Shown here: positions 53,501-64,000 of the stretch, one piece after another
Layout: every line of letters begins with the position of its first letter
How positions within the stretch are numbered: the first letter of the stretch is position 1
Origin: Limnomonas spitsbergensis
Taxonomy: Eukaryota; Chlorophyta; Chlorophyceae; Chlamydomonadales
Assembly (NCBI GenBank): GCA_037349105.1
Contig: JAYJMM010000027.1
Coordinates: forward strand, 744,001 to 808,000
Reading direction: 5' to 3'
DNA: 64,000 nt
Program-made: the position numbers and the translations under genes
Notes under the pieces: generated by a model
The model's database searches: none
What the model saw: the letters and a program-made list of their open reading frames with translations, nothing else
What the model was told of the DNA's origin: nothing

Positions 53501-56500
53501 GTTTTTTGGGAGCCCCCCCCCCCCCCCCCCCCCCCCCCCAACTTTGCCCCCCATATCTCCCACCCCCTGGGCCAAAAACAAAAAACATTTTAAAAACAGC
53601 TATGGAACGCTCTCGTTCAGCTCTACAAAAAGGGGCATGGGGTCGGTTTTTGATTTTGCCCCTCCCCCCCCCCTCGTCCCCATCATCCTAAGTTGCAGAG
53701 CTTGATGAGACGATTCCAAATCTGGCTTCAATTCTTTTGGCGCAAGGGGGGTCGATATGGGGAGGCAACATGGGGGGGGGTAGGGGGGTCTCGCCAAATA
53801 GACACATTTGGGGGTATCCCGTATCCTTTTTGCAAGCATCAGATTGAAAAGAGAGCTACGCCGCCGCATTCCCCATGTCAAGTCTTGTCGATTTGCATCA
53901 TGAAATATGGCATGCATAAACATCAGACCCCCTCTGCATGCCATAAGCGCATGGGTGGGGTGGGGGTGGCTCCGCAAACACAAACACTGTTGCTATTCAG
54001 CCCTTCTTGATTGAAACAATGAAGTTGTCATGACTGCGTGTGAGCATTGTGATTTAGTCTTAAATTTCACCATCGACGCCTCCGCTCTAAGGATCCATCG
54101 ACAGTGTAAACTGTGTGTGTGGGGCACTGAACGGCTAGCGAAGGGGGCTTCAGGCACGATTGCATATTTATTCCCTCCTCCACCCCTTGCTGCACCCGTC
54201 GCCCTCGTACCTCCTGTTGATGCTGTCGAGGCGAGAGCAAGATAGATCTCATCGCAAGAGGGCGCATTGAACCATGATGTGTTTGTTAAGTTGTGAAGTG
54301 TTCACCCCAAAGTCACAACCCAAGTACTCAACTGGAGAATGTCTCATAGCGTACATAGTCAGTGGTAGCATAATAAAGTGCAATGTCTATAACCCGAACA
54401 ACAAGGCTATCAGTCAAAGACGGAAAACAAGGGACACCCAAAAGGGTGGGAAATGGAGGAAATAAGCCCCGGCCTTGGAAACGTCTATGCCAGGTGAACC
54501 TTGTTTTGTTGTATTATTTTGTACTCGATCCGTTTTTAGGCACTTGCCATAGTATGGACCCGCAAGCATACAAGCCAACGTCAACTGTGGTAAATCCCAC
54601 CATGAAAGGTCAAAACACCGTTGGGCCATGCTGACAAGGCTTGGCCGCGTTAACGCCCAATTGTGTGGTCCCACCCGAAGTTCAACAGGATCCTCCCTAT
54701 CGGATCGTCAGCATGGTCGGAATAGCAGAATGGGGTGGGAAGGGTAGGTCCCTATCAGAACGTCAGAATGGTCGGAATAGCAGAATGGGGGTGGGAGGGG
54801 TTCCTCCCTATCGGAACATCAGAATGGTCGGAATGGCTGAATGGGGGCGGGAGGGGTTCCTCCCTATCGGAACGTCAGAATGGCCAGAATAGCAGAATGG
54901 GGGTGAGAGGGGTTCCTTCCTATCGGAACATCAGAATGGTCGGAATAGCAGAATGGGGGTGGGAAGGGTTGGTCCCTATCGGAACATCAGAATAGTTGGA
55001 ATAGCAGAATGGGGGCGAAGGGTTTGGTCCCTATCAGAACATCATAATGGTTGGAATAGCAGAATGGGGGCGGGAGGGGTTCCTACCTATCGGAACATCA
55101 GAATTGGTCGGATTAGAAAAATGGGGTGGGAAGGCACGCTTCTTTGTAAAGTTTGTGAACTTTTTGCAGTCCAGCGGGGTATCACATTTGATGCATGGGA
55201 CTTGCGCCCGTAAACCGGTAGGTACATGCACTAAATACGCTAGGACAGCGAGCGAAAACCAGTGACCCCCCTGGGTAAGCAACCAACACAAAGCCACCGC
55301 GCAGTAGCGGGGAACGAACCCCATAGTGCAGAAGAATAGCCCCAGCCATAAATCATGACGTGAGTGCAAAAGACGCTCCTTTGATACCTGGTTCAAGTCC
55401 TTGACAATGTCCATCACTGGACATGCAAGTCGCACACCCACAGCGTCAAAGAATCACTTTAACACGAGCAACACAAGGTTTCTAAGGTGTCCCAAAGGCA
55501 CTCATGACATCTGGCGCCAGATACTATGCGTGGTAAGCAAACAAACATGTAGAAAACACGGGGCCGCTGGCAGTCTAGCGGTCTCCCTGAACATAACCAA
55601 TAAAGCACAGGACGGCCTGACCTCGCTTGTGTCCCGCTGCCCCACCCCCCCCCTGACGTTTGACCTCCACCCCTCGTTCCGCGTCCTTGCATGTGCGTCA
55701 GCCTTCATCAGTGTCTCTGTGATATCCTTGACAGCTGCTGCCTTGCTGTCTTCAGTGAAGGCAACCGCCATCTGCAGCGCTTTCTTGACCAGGGCCAGGG
55801 CCCGGTCATGCACCTGCGGTGGGAGTCAAAGGGCAGGCTTCAGGGCTGACTTAAAGGGCTGTTTGAAATGGGTCCCCAAACCACCGGCCACGTTCACGGC
55901 CCAGAGGCCCCCAGCCTCCTACTCCCCCGGTCGAAATTCGCCCCCAGCCTCCGGACCCGCCCCCCCCCCTGATATTCGCCCTCCTCCGGCCACCCCCACC
56001 CCCCACAGGCTGTCGATTCTTATTTGCCCCCATCGGCCTGGCAGTATGTTGCTCACTGAAGAAATCCTGCTGAACAGTCACCTCTGAACCAGTGTTGTTG
56101 CCCTTGGATTCAGCGGCTTGATGCCGAAGGTTCACGGAGGAGGAGGCATCACGAGCAATGCCATCAGGAATAACGCCGGCATGACCATCGCCGCTCTCTT
56201 CAGCTGGGGCCAAGGCCGACACGTCAGTGGCATGGGGCTGCCCTTGCCCCACAGGTTCCACGTTTACGGATGCGCCTAGCTTGATGCCCCCAGCAGCAGC
56301 AGGCCCTGCGCCCGGTGAGCCCCTTGCCGCCTTTGAGGTCGCCTGATCCTCCGGTGCCTTCATGGCTATGACACCAGCACCTGCCAACGAAGACACGGCA
56401 CCTGGGGAGTCCTTGCCAGCACCTCCCACTACACCCGCCCCTGCCCGTCTGCCCTAGCTGCTGCCACAGCGCCTGACCCCACTGCAATGGACTCAATTGC

Positions 56501-56507
56501 TCCTGCA
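50580..56507. repeat. Tandem duplication, copy 2
   Basis: 5928 bp, offset from copy 1 by 5926 at its start and 5934 at its end. The shift comes from longer C-runs near 53513-53540 and other small indels. A few substitutions distinguish it, such as AATTAAAG for AATTGAAG near 50770. Confidence 0.95.
51812..52540 (-). pseudogene. Mobile-element endonuclease fragment, copy 2, frameshifted
   Basis: Same as copy 1, including the 7-bp insertion, with one further Pro-to-Ser change near the start (LSRHTHS). Confidence 0.45.
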
Positions 56508-57874
56508 ACGCCATTTTTGACATCTGCGACGGAGGCGTGGCTCGTCAGCGCTTGCAAGTCCTCTATGGCCTTCTTCTTGATCTGCATCTTACTGTCGTCA
56601 ATGGAAAGCGTTTGGTTGCCCAGCACCACCACCGGCGACAGCAGCAGCAACGGGGGTGGGGGTGCGTGGTGCCCAGAGCTCCACCGGTGGCCAGGAGCGG
56701 AGTGCATGACAGGGCTGATGAGTGTGGCTGTCAGTGTTGCAGTGCTTGGCAAGGATGCAGCGGGGGGGGGCAGCCGCAACCCTGTCACCCGCGGCAGGCT
56801 GGGAGTTCAGGATTACAGAGTCGACAACAAACTTGCGCCCAAGGCTGCCAGAGGCCGAGAGGGGATAGATGGTTACAGGGTAGCGCCGCCGGCTGCTATT
56901 GATGCCTCAGATCCAGTTACCTAAGGATTCAGGGTTCAGGGGTAAGAGTCGAGGGTAATGCTGAGAAAAAAGCTTTGCAAGCCATTGGATCGTTATTGCG
57001 TGGGTGGACGGGGGAGGAGGCTAGGGGTCAAGCACTCTGTGGGCAAAGCATGTGGAAAGGGGGATCAAGTACGAACCCCCACCGGGGGGTGGCCCCCGTA
57101 CCCCATGGCGGGGAGTCTTGGTTGCCCCCCCCCACCCCCCCCCCACCAAGGCTTTGCCTTGGATTCATGGTAAAGTAAGCTTTTAAAAAGTCCCCCAAAT
57201 TGAGTCATGGTAGACTGAAGGTTCCTCTACAACCTTAAAACAAACACTGAAGTGGAAAAGGGGATCAAGTACACACCACACACGTTTAGTCTAGGGCTGA
57301 TGGACCTTTGCCGAACAAAGCTGACGCCAAATTCATGCAAAAAGGAATCTTTGATAGCCTGTGTCAGCTCCAGTCTCCTTGTACGGCTGTCAAGCCAGCC
57401 TTTGGCGGCAAGCGGCCGCATAAGTCCCACTTGGGGCCAAACCTGAGCAGCCTAAAGACTCTGCTCCAAGGCGCAAGGATGGCCACACATAAGGCCTCCA
57501 GGAGGAGGCTAGGCGTTCACTGGAATAGATTCGAACAACAACCAAGGTTACCAAGCCACACACGAACAAACCATGCCTCACCTTCCTCATGGTGCCATCA
57601 ACACCTGTCTCGTCCCTCTGGTGGCTGATGAGGGAAGACGGCACAGGAGCCTTGTGCACCTTTGCTTTCGACTGCGCCTTTTGAAGGTTTGCTGTGACTG
57701 ACCTGCACACCCATATACCATTCATTTGTCATGCACTTATGCATAATCATATGTGAACAAACTCAGAAAGGTCATCAGGATTTGTTCACAATATTTGACC
57801 CAATGCACATAATTCCTACAAGCATATATACAGTGTACAATTTTAGGGTGCTTCAGCTAAAATTCAATTACATC

Positions 57875-58567
57875 ACAGCCTCTGACCGGGAAGATCCCGT
57901 CAGCCTCTGACCGGGGAGATCCCGTCAGCCTCTGACCGGGGAGATCCCCTCAGCCTCTGACCGGGGAGATCCCGTCAGCCTCTGACCGGGGAGATCCCGT
58001 CAGCTTCTGACCGGGGAGATCCCTTCAGCCTCTGACCGGGGAGATCCCGTCAGCCTCTGACCGGGGAGATCCTGTCAGCCTCTGGCCGGGGAGATCCCGT
58101 CTGCCTCTGACCGAAGAGATCCCGTGTGCCTCTGACCGGGGAGATCCGGTCAGAGGCTGCATGAGATCCGGTCAGAGGCTGCATGAGCACCGGTCAGAGG
58201 CTGCAGAAGATCCAGTCAGAGGCTGCATGAGATCCGGTTAGAGGCTGCAGGAGATCCGGTCAGAGGCTGCAGGAGATCTGGTCAGAGGCTGCATGAGATC
58301 CGGTCAGAGGCTGCAGGAGATCTGGTCAGAGGCTGCAGGAGATCCGGTCAGAGGCTACAGGAGATCCGGTCAGAGGCTGCATGCGATCCGGTCAGAGGCT
58401 TTATGAGCACCGGTCAGAGGCTGCAGGAGATCCGGCCAGAGTCTGCATGAGATCCGGTTAGAGGCTGTAGGAGATCTGGTCAGAGGCTGCAGGAGATCCG
58501 GTCAGAGGCTGCAGGAGATCCGGTCAGAGGCTGCAGGAGATCCGGTCAGAGGCTGCAGGAGATCCGG
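57875..58567 (-). repeat. Head-to-head 25-bp and 22-bp arrays, right-arm copy
   Basis: Mirror of 10768-11458, with the orientation switch near 58121 and private substitutions in the outer 25-bp units (for example GGGAAGATCC near 57890). Confidence 0.9.
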
Positions 58568-59203
58568 TGCAGTAGTAGGCCCTGCTGTTTGGGCCACTTG
58601 ACGCATGCTGCACAAGTTTGGTTCCCATTGGCCCAATTGTCATCCCCCAGCAGCCTGCCAAAGGTGGTCTGGTGCATAAATTGACACTGTTTGGTTCACC
58701 GCGACAGTAGGTAACACATACGTTCAGGAGGAGTCCGCAAATCCATGTCCGCAACCCCAGGGTCTTCAGGAGGAAGACATCAATGAGTTGTGCCCATATC
58801 ATCTCCCCAGCCCCCGCTGCATGACCCACAATGCACACATGGGCCCCAGGCTTGCAAGTGAACTATTTCAGCCCTGAACCAGCACTATTTCCATCCCATA
58901 CACCACCACCATTCATTCAACACCAACCGAGTGAATTCTGTCCAGCCCTTCACCCCTCCAAGCAGTAATGTGTACACACCAGTACCCAGGGTTTGAGGTC
59001 GTGTTGTGTTTCATCCTTAAAAATTGTCACCCAGCCCCCCAAAGTATGTACTGCACACTTATGTTGAGGGTTGAGGCTCGGGTTCAGGTACAATTTTCAA
59101 CCATAAACCCACCCCCTGTCTGCACCACACTGCACACCTATGTTGAGGGTTCAGCTCCTTTTATAACCCTAAATCCACCCCCTGTCTGCCCGCCACTGCC
59201 CAC

Positions 59204-59335
59204 CTGTGTGATCATGCTGATGAGGTCATCCGTCTCTGCGTTAGCAGTGCGGTTCATGACATCATTGGTGATGCACATGGCTTGCGCAGATGCTGCGGTG
59301 GAGTTCAGTGCCACTTGCATAGCGCGGACGGCCAC
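59204..59335 (-). other. Exon-like helical block 3, right-arm copy
   Basis: 132-nt open block with intact acceptor and donor, one residue different from 10000-10131 (Ala for Ser before MCIT). The C-run upstream of the acceptor is three bases shorter. Confidence 0.45.
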
Positions 59336-59748
59336 CTGCCGTCGAGGGGGGGGGCGTGGGTGGCCAGATACCGTCATCAGTGTTCATGCAACGTGTATGG
59401 TGGCCTTCATGGATACATGGCTTCACGTTGTTGTCTGATTACTTCATTCGACCAAGGCTTCAGGCTTGTCTCATGGCAGCATGTGCACCCTGCACTTCAT
59501 TCCCACTGGTTCCCTGGACCATGGGCTGACAGGGTGCAGGGTCAGTACCTCCTAGGCGGGAAGCTGTGGGTGTTTTTTTGTTTGTTAATGCCGTTACACC
59601 TCTGGGCCCTGCTGGTGTGTTTTGTGTGCGTCTGTCTGCATAGCAGGTCCAGGATTTATCGGCTCTGGCTCCTTTACTCACGATAATCTGCCATGCCACT
59701 TTTCCCTGTATGACCTCCCCCCTCTCCATGTTCCAATGCATGCCACGC

Positions 59749-60263
59749 CGTGGGGCCTCAGCCAGCCCTGGGCCTCAGCCAGCCCTGGGGCCTCAGCCAG
59801 CCCTGGGGCCTCGGCCAGCCCTGGGGCCTCAGCTAGCCCTGGGGCCTCAGCCAGCCCTGTCAGGGGCCTCAGCCAGCCCTGGGGCATCAGCCAGCCCTTG
59901 GGCCTCAGCTAGCCCAGGGGCCTCAGCCAGCCCTGGGGCCTCAGCCAGCCTTGGGGCCTCAGCCAGCCCTGGGGACTCATCCAGCCCTTGGGCCTCAGCC
60001 AGCCCTGCTAGGGACCTCAGCCAACCCTGGGGCCTTAGCTAGGCCAGGGGCCTCAGCTAGCCCTGGGGCCTCAGCCAGCGTTGGGGCCTCAGCCAGCCCT
60101 GCCAGGGGCCTCAGCCAGCCCTGGGGCATCAGCCAGCCCTTGGGCCTCAGCTAGCCCAGGGGCCTCAGCCAGCCCTGGGGCCTCAGCCAGCCTTGGGGCC
60201 TCAGCCAGCCCTGGGGCCTCAGCTAGCCCTGGGGCCTCAGCCAGCCCTGGGGCCTCAGCCACC
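59749..60263 (-). repeat. 18-bp minisatellite, right-arm copy
   Basis: Mirror of 9069-9583 with the same unit order and scattered substitutions. Confidence 0.85.
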
Positions 60264-60538
60264 TGCCATGCCACTGTTCCCAACCGGAGGTTTCCAAAGC
60301 TTGCCCGCCCGGGGATGCGTTCCCCTGCTTGCTTGCTGCAGCCCTCCTCGGGTCCGGGGTGACACTGACGCACAACATGGAAGAAGTACCCGGTCCAGGG
60401 CACAGGAGAGGGGATGGAAATAGGACCTGGAATCAAACCCCACCTGCTGAAGTGGCAAGATCGACAAAAAGCCAGATCCGGTTGGGTCTGGTCCAGACTC
60501 CAGACACATTCATTCTTGCCCCTCTTCTGCCATCTCAC

Positions 60539-60712
60539 CTCTTTGATCTGGCCTGCATGTTTGCAGCTCGCTTGGCCGCGGTGATAGCTCGTGCCACATG
60601 GGCCAGCACGAACAGGGTCTGGTTGAGGGCCTTAAGAGAAGTTTGAGTGTTGGCTCTCACCTGGTCTAGTGACTTGCCTGCAGGGGAGATCGGGGCGGCA
60701 TCCTTATCAGCC
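60539..60712 (-). other. Exon-like helical block 2, right-arm copy
   Basis: Same helical reading as 8620-8793, with the GTGAGA donor retained. Confidence 0.35.
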
Positions 60713-60716
60713 ACGG

Positions 60717-62328
60717 AGGAGAGGCTGGGGCAGGCCAGGGCAGGCCAGGGCATGATGGAGGAGAGGGTGAGGCAGGCCAGGACAGGACGGAGGACAGGCC
60801 AGGGCAGGACGGCGGAGAGGGTGAGGCAGGCCAGGACAGGACGGAGGATAGGCCAGGGCAGGACGGATGTCAGGGCAGGCCAGGTCAGGACGGAGAACAG
60901 GCCAGGGCAGGCAAGGGCAAGCCAGGGCAGGACGGAGACCGGCCAGGGCAGGACAGGACAGGAAGGAGGAGAGGGTGGGGCAGACCAGGGCAGGACGGAG
61001 GAGAGCCAGGGCAGGCCAGGGCAGGACGGAGGACAGGCCAGGGCGGGCCAAGGCCTGAAGAGGAGCAGCGGGGGGGGGGGGGGGGGGGGGGCAGTCACCA
61101 CTACTTCGAATTGCGCTGTCCCAGGTGGAGTCTTCGCTGTAAACGCCGCCAACTTAGTTCAGGCTCCAGTGTTCTGTTCCAGCCGCCGCCATCGGGGAGG
61201 TTCAGCACTACACATGAGTGGCTAATTAGCGCGAATCCCTTCTCGCGGATGAGGAACTCCGTGTTGAAGTCCGAGAGGTGCCAGCGGTCGTCGGGTGGCG
61301 GGGGCGGTCGATCGACAGATGCCGCTGCTGATGGGGGCCTGAGCAAGGGGTGGATGGATGGACAGGTGAGAGGTGTCAGTGGTCGACATATGTTTAGGGC
61401 AGAGCGCTGATGCCACGGATGATAGGGGCCTGACTGAGCCAAGGGTAAATGCATGAACATGTGGGAGGTGTCAGTGGTCGACGGATGGCTAGGGCAGACT
61501 CCTATGACATTATAATACTAGTGCCTGGATGGATGGACAAGAGGAGGACAGTTGCCTGATTCAGACATTCAAGTATTTACCAGTACATCATCTTCGAGTA
61601 CCACACTATGTGAATTGAAATACTTACATACCATGTAGAGCCCAGGGACGTATATACCACTCAGATGATCCTTACGGTATACAACAAAATATATTTTAAT
61701 TGCAACCCGCGGATGTATTCCAGAGCCGAAAGGGTCATTTATTTATGTGGGACATGGGCACATGGTAGCACGATACGGCGCACTACGGCACAGGTTCAGC
61801 CGGATTGTGCTACCAAAATGCCACGATACGGCCCAATACGGCACAGGTTCAGTCGGATTGTACCACCATGCATGGGCATGCAGGGTCCTTTTGAGCACAG
61901 TGGACCCTCCTTCACAAGGATGGAGACAGCTCCTTATTTCAGAGCTTCTTAAACGCACGCTGATCTATCTTCAGCAGGCCGTAGGGCAGCCACCACAGGG
62001 CAGCAGGGCCGCCACTACAGGGTAGCAGGCCCGCCACTACAGGGTAGCCGCCACTACAGGCTAGCAGGCCGCACGGCAGCCACTACAGGGCCTTCCCCCA
62101 GCGCACTTTCACCTCCTCCACCACCAGTACCCCCTCCCCTCAGACTTTGACCTCCTCCACCACCAGTCCCTCCTCCCCTCAGCGCACTCTGACATCCACC
62201 GCCATCAGTCCCCCCTTCCCCAAGCGCACTTTGACATCCACCGCCGCCAGTCCCCCCTTCCCCAGCGCACTTTGACATCCTCCACAACCAGCCCCCCCTC
62301 CCATTAGCGCACTTTGACATCCACCGCC
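60717..62328. repeat. Outer arrays of the right arm
   Basis: Mirrors in order: pyrimidine-rich array and homopolymer (60717-61091), spaced duplications (61319-61482, 61767-61865) and G-rich arrays (61983-62328). No gene supported except exon-like block 1 near 61101-61313. Confidence 0.7.
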
Positions 62329-62827
62329 ATCAGCCGACAGGCTGCAGGGCAGGCACCACTAGGCCTGGACTATAAAGGCAAACATATGAAACGCCTTTAG
62401 CTGACCAGCTTTTGAGCTGAAACCTCGCACAAAATCCAGTGCATATACACGCACCGATGCACTTATAAATGTCTGCACAATTTGGAAGCTTTCGGTGCAT
62501 GGATGACTGCCAGTCCTTTCTATTATGCCGCCCTTGTTACTTGCTTCATCATATCACCCTTGATTTGCAATGCATCAATGCATGGGCGCATGCCCAGCCG
62601 TCACGAAACATACTTAGGCACTCGGGAGGTCCCTTTCATATTTAAAACCGCACCATGTTAGCACGTATTTTGTCTTTTCCAGGTCGCAGCTTTGCTGCTA
62701 GACATCATCGTCGCTACATCGTATATAAAATCATCCTCGAACCCCTTTTCTTTTTCTGCCCCTTTTAGTAAGGTGTCCACGCGGCCGAACTTTTTTTGTG
62801 CAGGGCCCAGAGGTTAAACGTCATCGA

Positions 62828-63952
62828 TGTCGCACCATAAAGCAGTAACTGCAATACCGTACTATGTTAAATACCGTGCATTCCGGCCAGGACGCCTTAG
62901 AGGGGCGTCCTCTACTCACAAATACGGCACAATGCCGTACACTCAGGCTCCGTGTACTACATACACGAGCTGTTAACATGATAACTGTACGGCCCAGCCC
63001 TAGTAGGAGAGTCTTCATGTCTATGGCCTGTCTGGGTGTCCCTGTCTCGTGGGTACCGCCCCTACTACTTTACTCGCGATGTGCGCCTCGGGTCCGTGGC
63101 GGACTTGTTTCCTCACAACAGTGATGGACGCCTACGGGCAGGCTCAGTGACTACTCACTGGCTGCGAGTGCTCAGCGAGTAAAGCTGCGAAGCTGGTTAA
63201 TGTATGACTAGCAAAAGGCTTTGGGAGCGCAAGCCTTCTGGCCGTCTGGGCGCGATCCAGCTGGGCTATGTAAAGGGGCACTTACCGTGCATCACGCGGT
63301 GAGGTAGCCGGGACGTAGACTGCGTACTTCTTCTTCGGCAGTGGTCTCCGTCCTCAACTGAGGATTCTATCTCCTGCTATACCAGCGGAGGCTGTATAAG
63401 CTTGACTTGAGTAAAGGTACTGACTTAAGGGAACGCAGAAGGTCTCATTAACGGATGACGGCCGGTGCTTGCTACAAATGGAGGTCTGTCCTTTAGAAAG
63501 GGACGAAGTAACTAGTTTAGGCGCTTGCCGGGATACAGGGACCCGGCAGGCCCAATTCAGAGTACGGATTAGACTAAATCACCCTGCGTAAGCGGGTTTA
63601 AAGGTCTCAGTTCAAATCAGGAGACTCCGCAGAGAAGCTGCGGAGGCTCTGTGGCCGCTAACGGCGGCTCAAACGGTTCTGTCACGTATACGGTAATATA
63701 CTGTGACAGCTGTCACACCATAAAGCAGTAACTGCAATACTATGGTAAATACCGTGAATTCCGGACAGGACGCCTTAGAGAGGCGTCATCTACTCACAAA
63801 TACGGTACAGCACCGTACGATCAGGCTCCTTGTACTACATACAAGAGCTGTTAACATGATAACTGTACATCCCAGCCCTGGTAGGAGAGTTTTCCTGTCT
63901 AGGGCCTGTCTGGGTGTCCCTGTCTCGTGGGTACCGCCCCTACTACTTTACT
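62828..63952 (-). repeat. A-B-A terminal block of the inverted Ty3 copy
   Basis: A copies at 62828-63074 and 63711-63952 flank block B (63075-63710), mirroring 5379-6505. The G-run before the inner A copy (CGCCCCCCGCTAC on the plus strand) is at 63953-63965, and the Ty3 tail runs out of the window. Confidence 0.8.
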
Positions 63953-64000
63953 CGCCCCCCGCTACCCAGCGTTAAGCCCTCCAGGCATGCGCAGGGAGCC

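Larger units (their letters stand above)
39352..64000. repeat. Right arm of the giant inverted repeat
   Basis: Reverse complement of 5331-24093 with a 5.93-kb internal tandem duplication. The match is still running at the last base of the window (GGCTCCCTGC at 5331-5340 pairs with the final bases), so the arm, and probably an inverted copy of the methyltransferase-bearing Ty3 element, continues outside. Confidence 0.95.

Noticed and set aside
5331..64000. Palindrome as a simple fold-back sequencing artefact
   Set aside because: A 15-kb unique spacer, arm-specific substitutions and indels, and a duplication in one arm only do not fit a single-read fold-back. A haplotype misjoin is less easily excluded and is listed as a check.

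Overview
The window looks like nuclear DNA from a eukaryote, most plausibly a unicellular alga. It has LTR retrotransposons with Ty3/Gypsy pol domains, a Ty3 integrase tail ending in a PHD finger, exon-like open blocks bounded by AG and GT, many tandem arrays, and no operons or compact bacterial gene order. Ty3-type elements carrying a DNA cytosine methyltransferase are known from charyophyte-lineage algae (charophytes), and dinoflagellates carry methyltransferases in other retroelements. That fits an algal source, but the species cannot be named from the sequence.

Layout. (1) 2-4696 (+): broken 3' part of a Ty3 pol polyprotein: reverse transcriptase, RNase H, a DNMT3-like cytosine-5 methyltransferase domain, integrase, PHD finger. 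(2) 4697-6505: its 3' tail, a G-run before a 244-bp repeat (A), a 636-bp unique block (B) and a second copy of A. (3) 5331-24093 is the left arm of a very large inverted repeat. It holds many tandem arrays, exon-like blocks of an unrecognised helix-rich gene, a fragment of a mobile-element endonuclease, and a 3.41-kb non-autonomous LTR element with perfect 5-bp target duplications. (4) 24094-39351 is the single-copy spacer. It has repeats, a 147-nt near-perfect hairpin, and on the minus strand a second retroelement: an acidic/proline-rich ORF, Gag with zinc knuckle, a retropepsin-like active site, and an arginine-rich ORF. An A-B-A block of the same design as in (2) follows, then a large unrecognised ORF that starts inside the last A copy. 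(5) 39352-64000 is the right arm. It is nearly identical to the left arm in reverse and still matching at the window edge. It carries a 5.93-kb tandem duplication absent from the left arm.

History read from the sequence. The non-autonomous LTR element was inserted before the arms were copied, because both arms share the same target duplication and the same differences between its two LTRs. The arms then diverged by substitutions, a 7-bp indel and one unit of a 56-57-bp array. The right arm later duplicated 5.9 kb internally, since both tandem copies carry the right-arm states. Most retroelement genes here are degraded by frameshifts and stop codons. Intact host genes cannot be asserted from the sequence alone.
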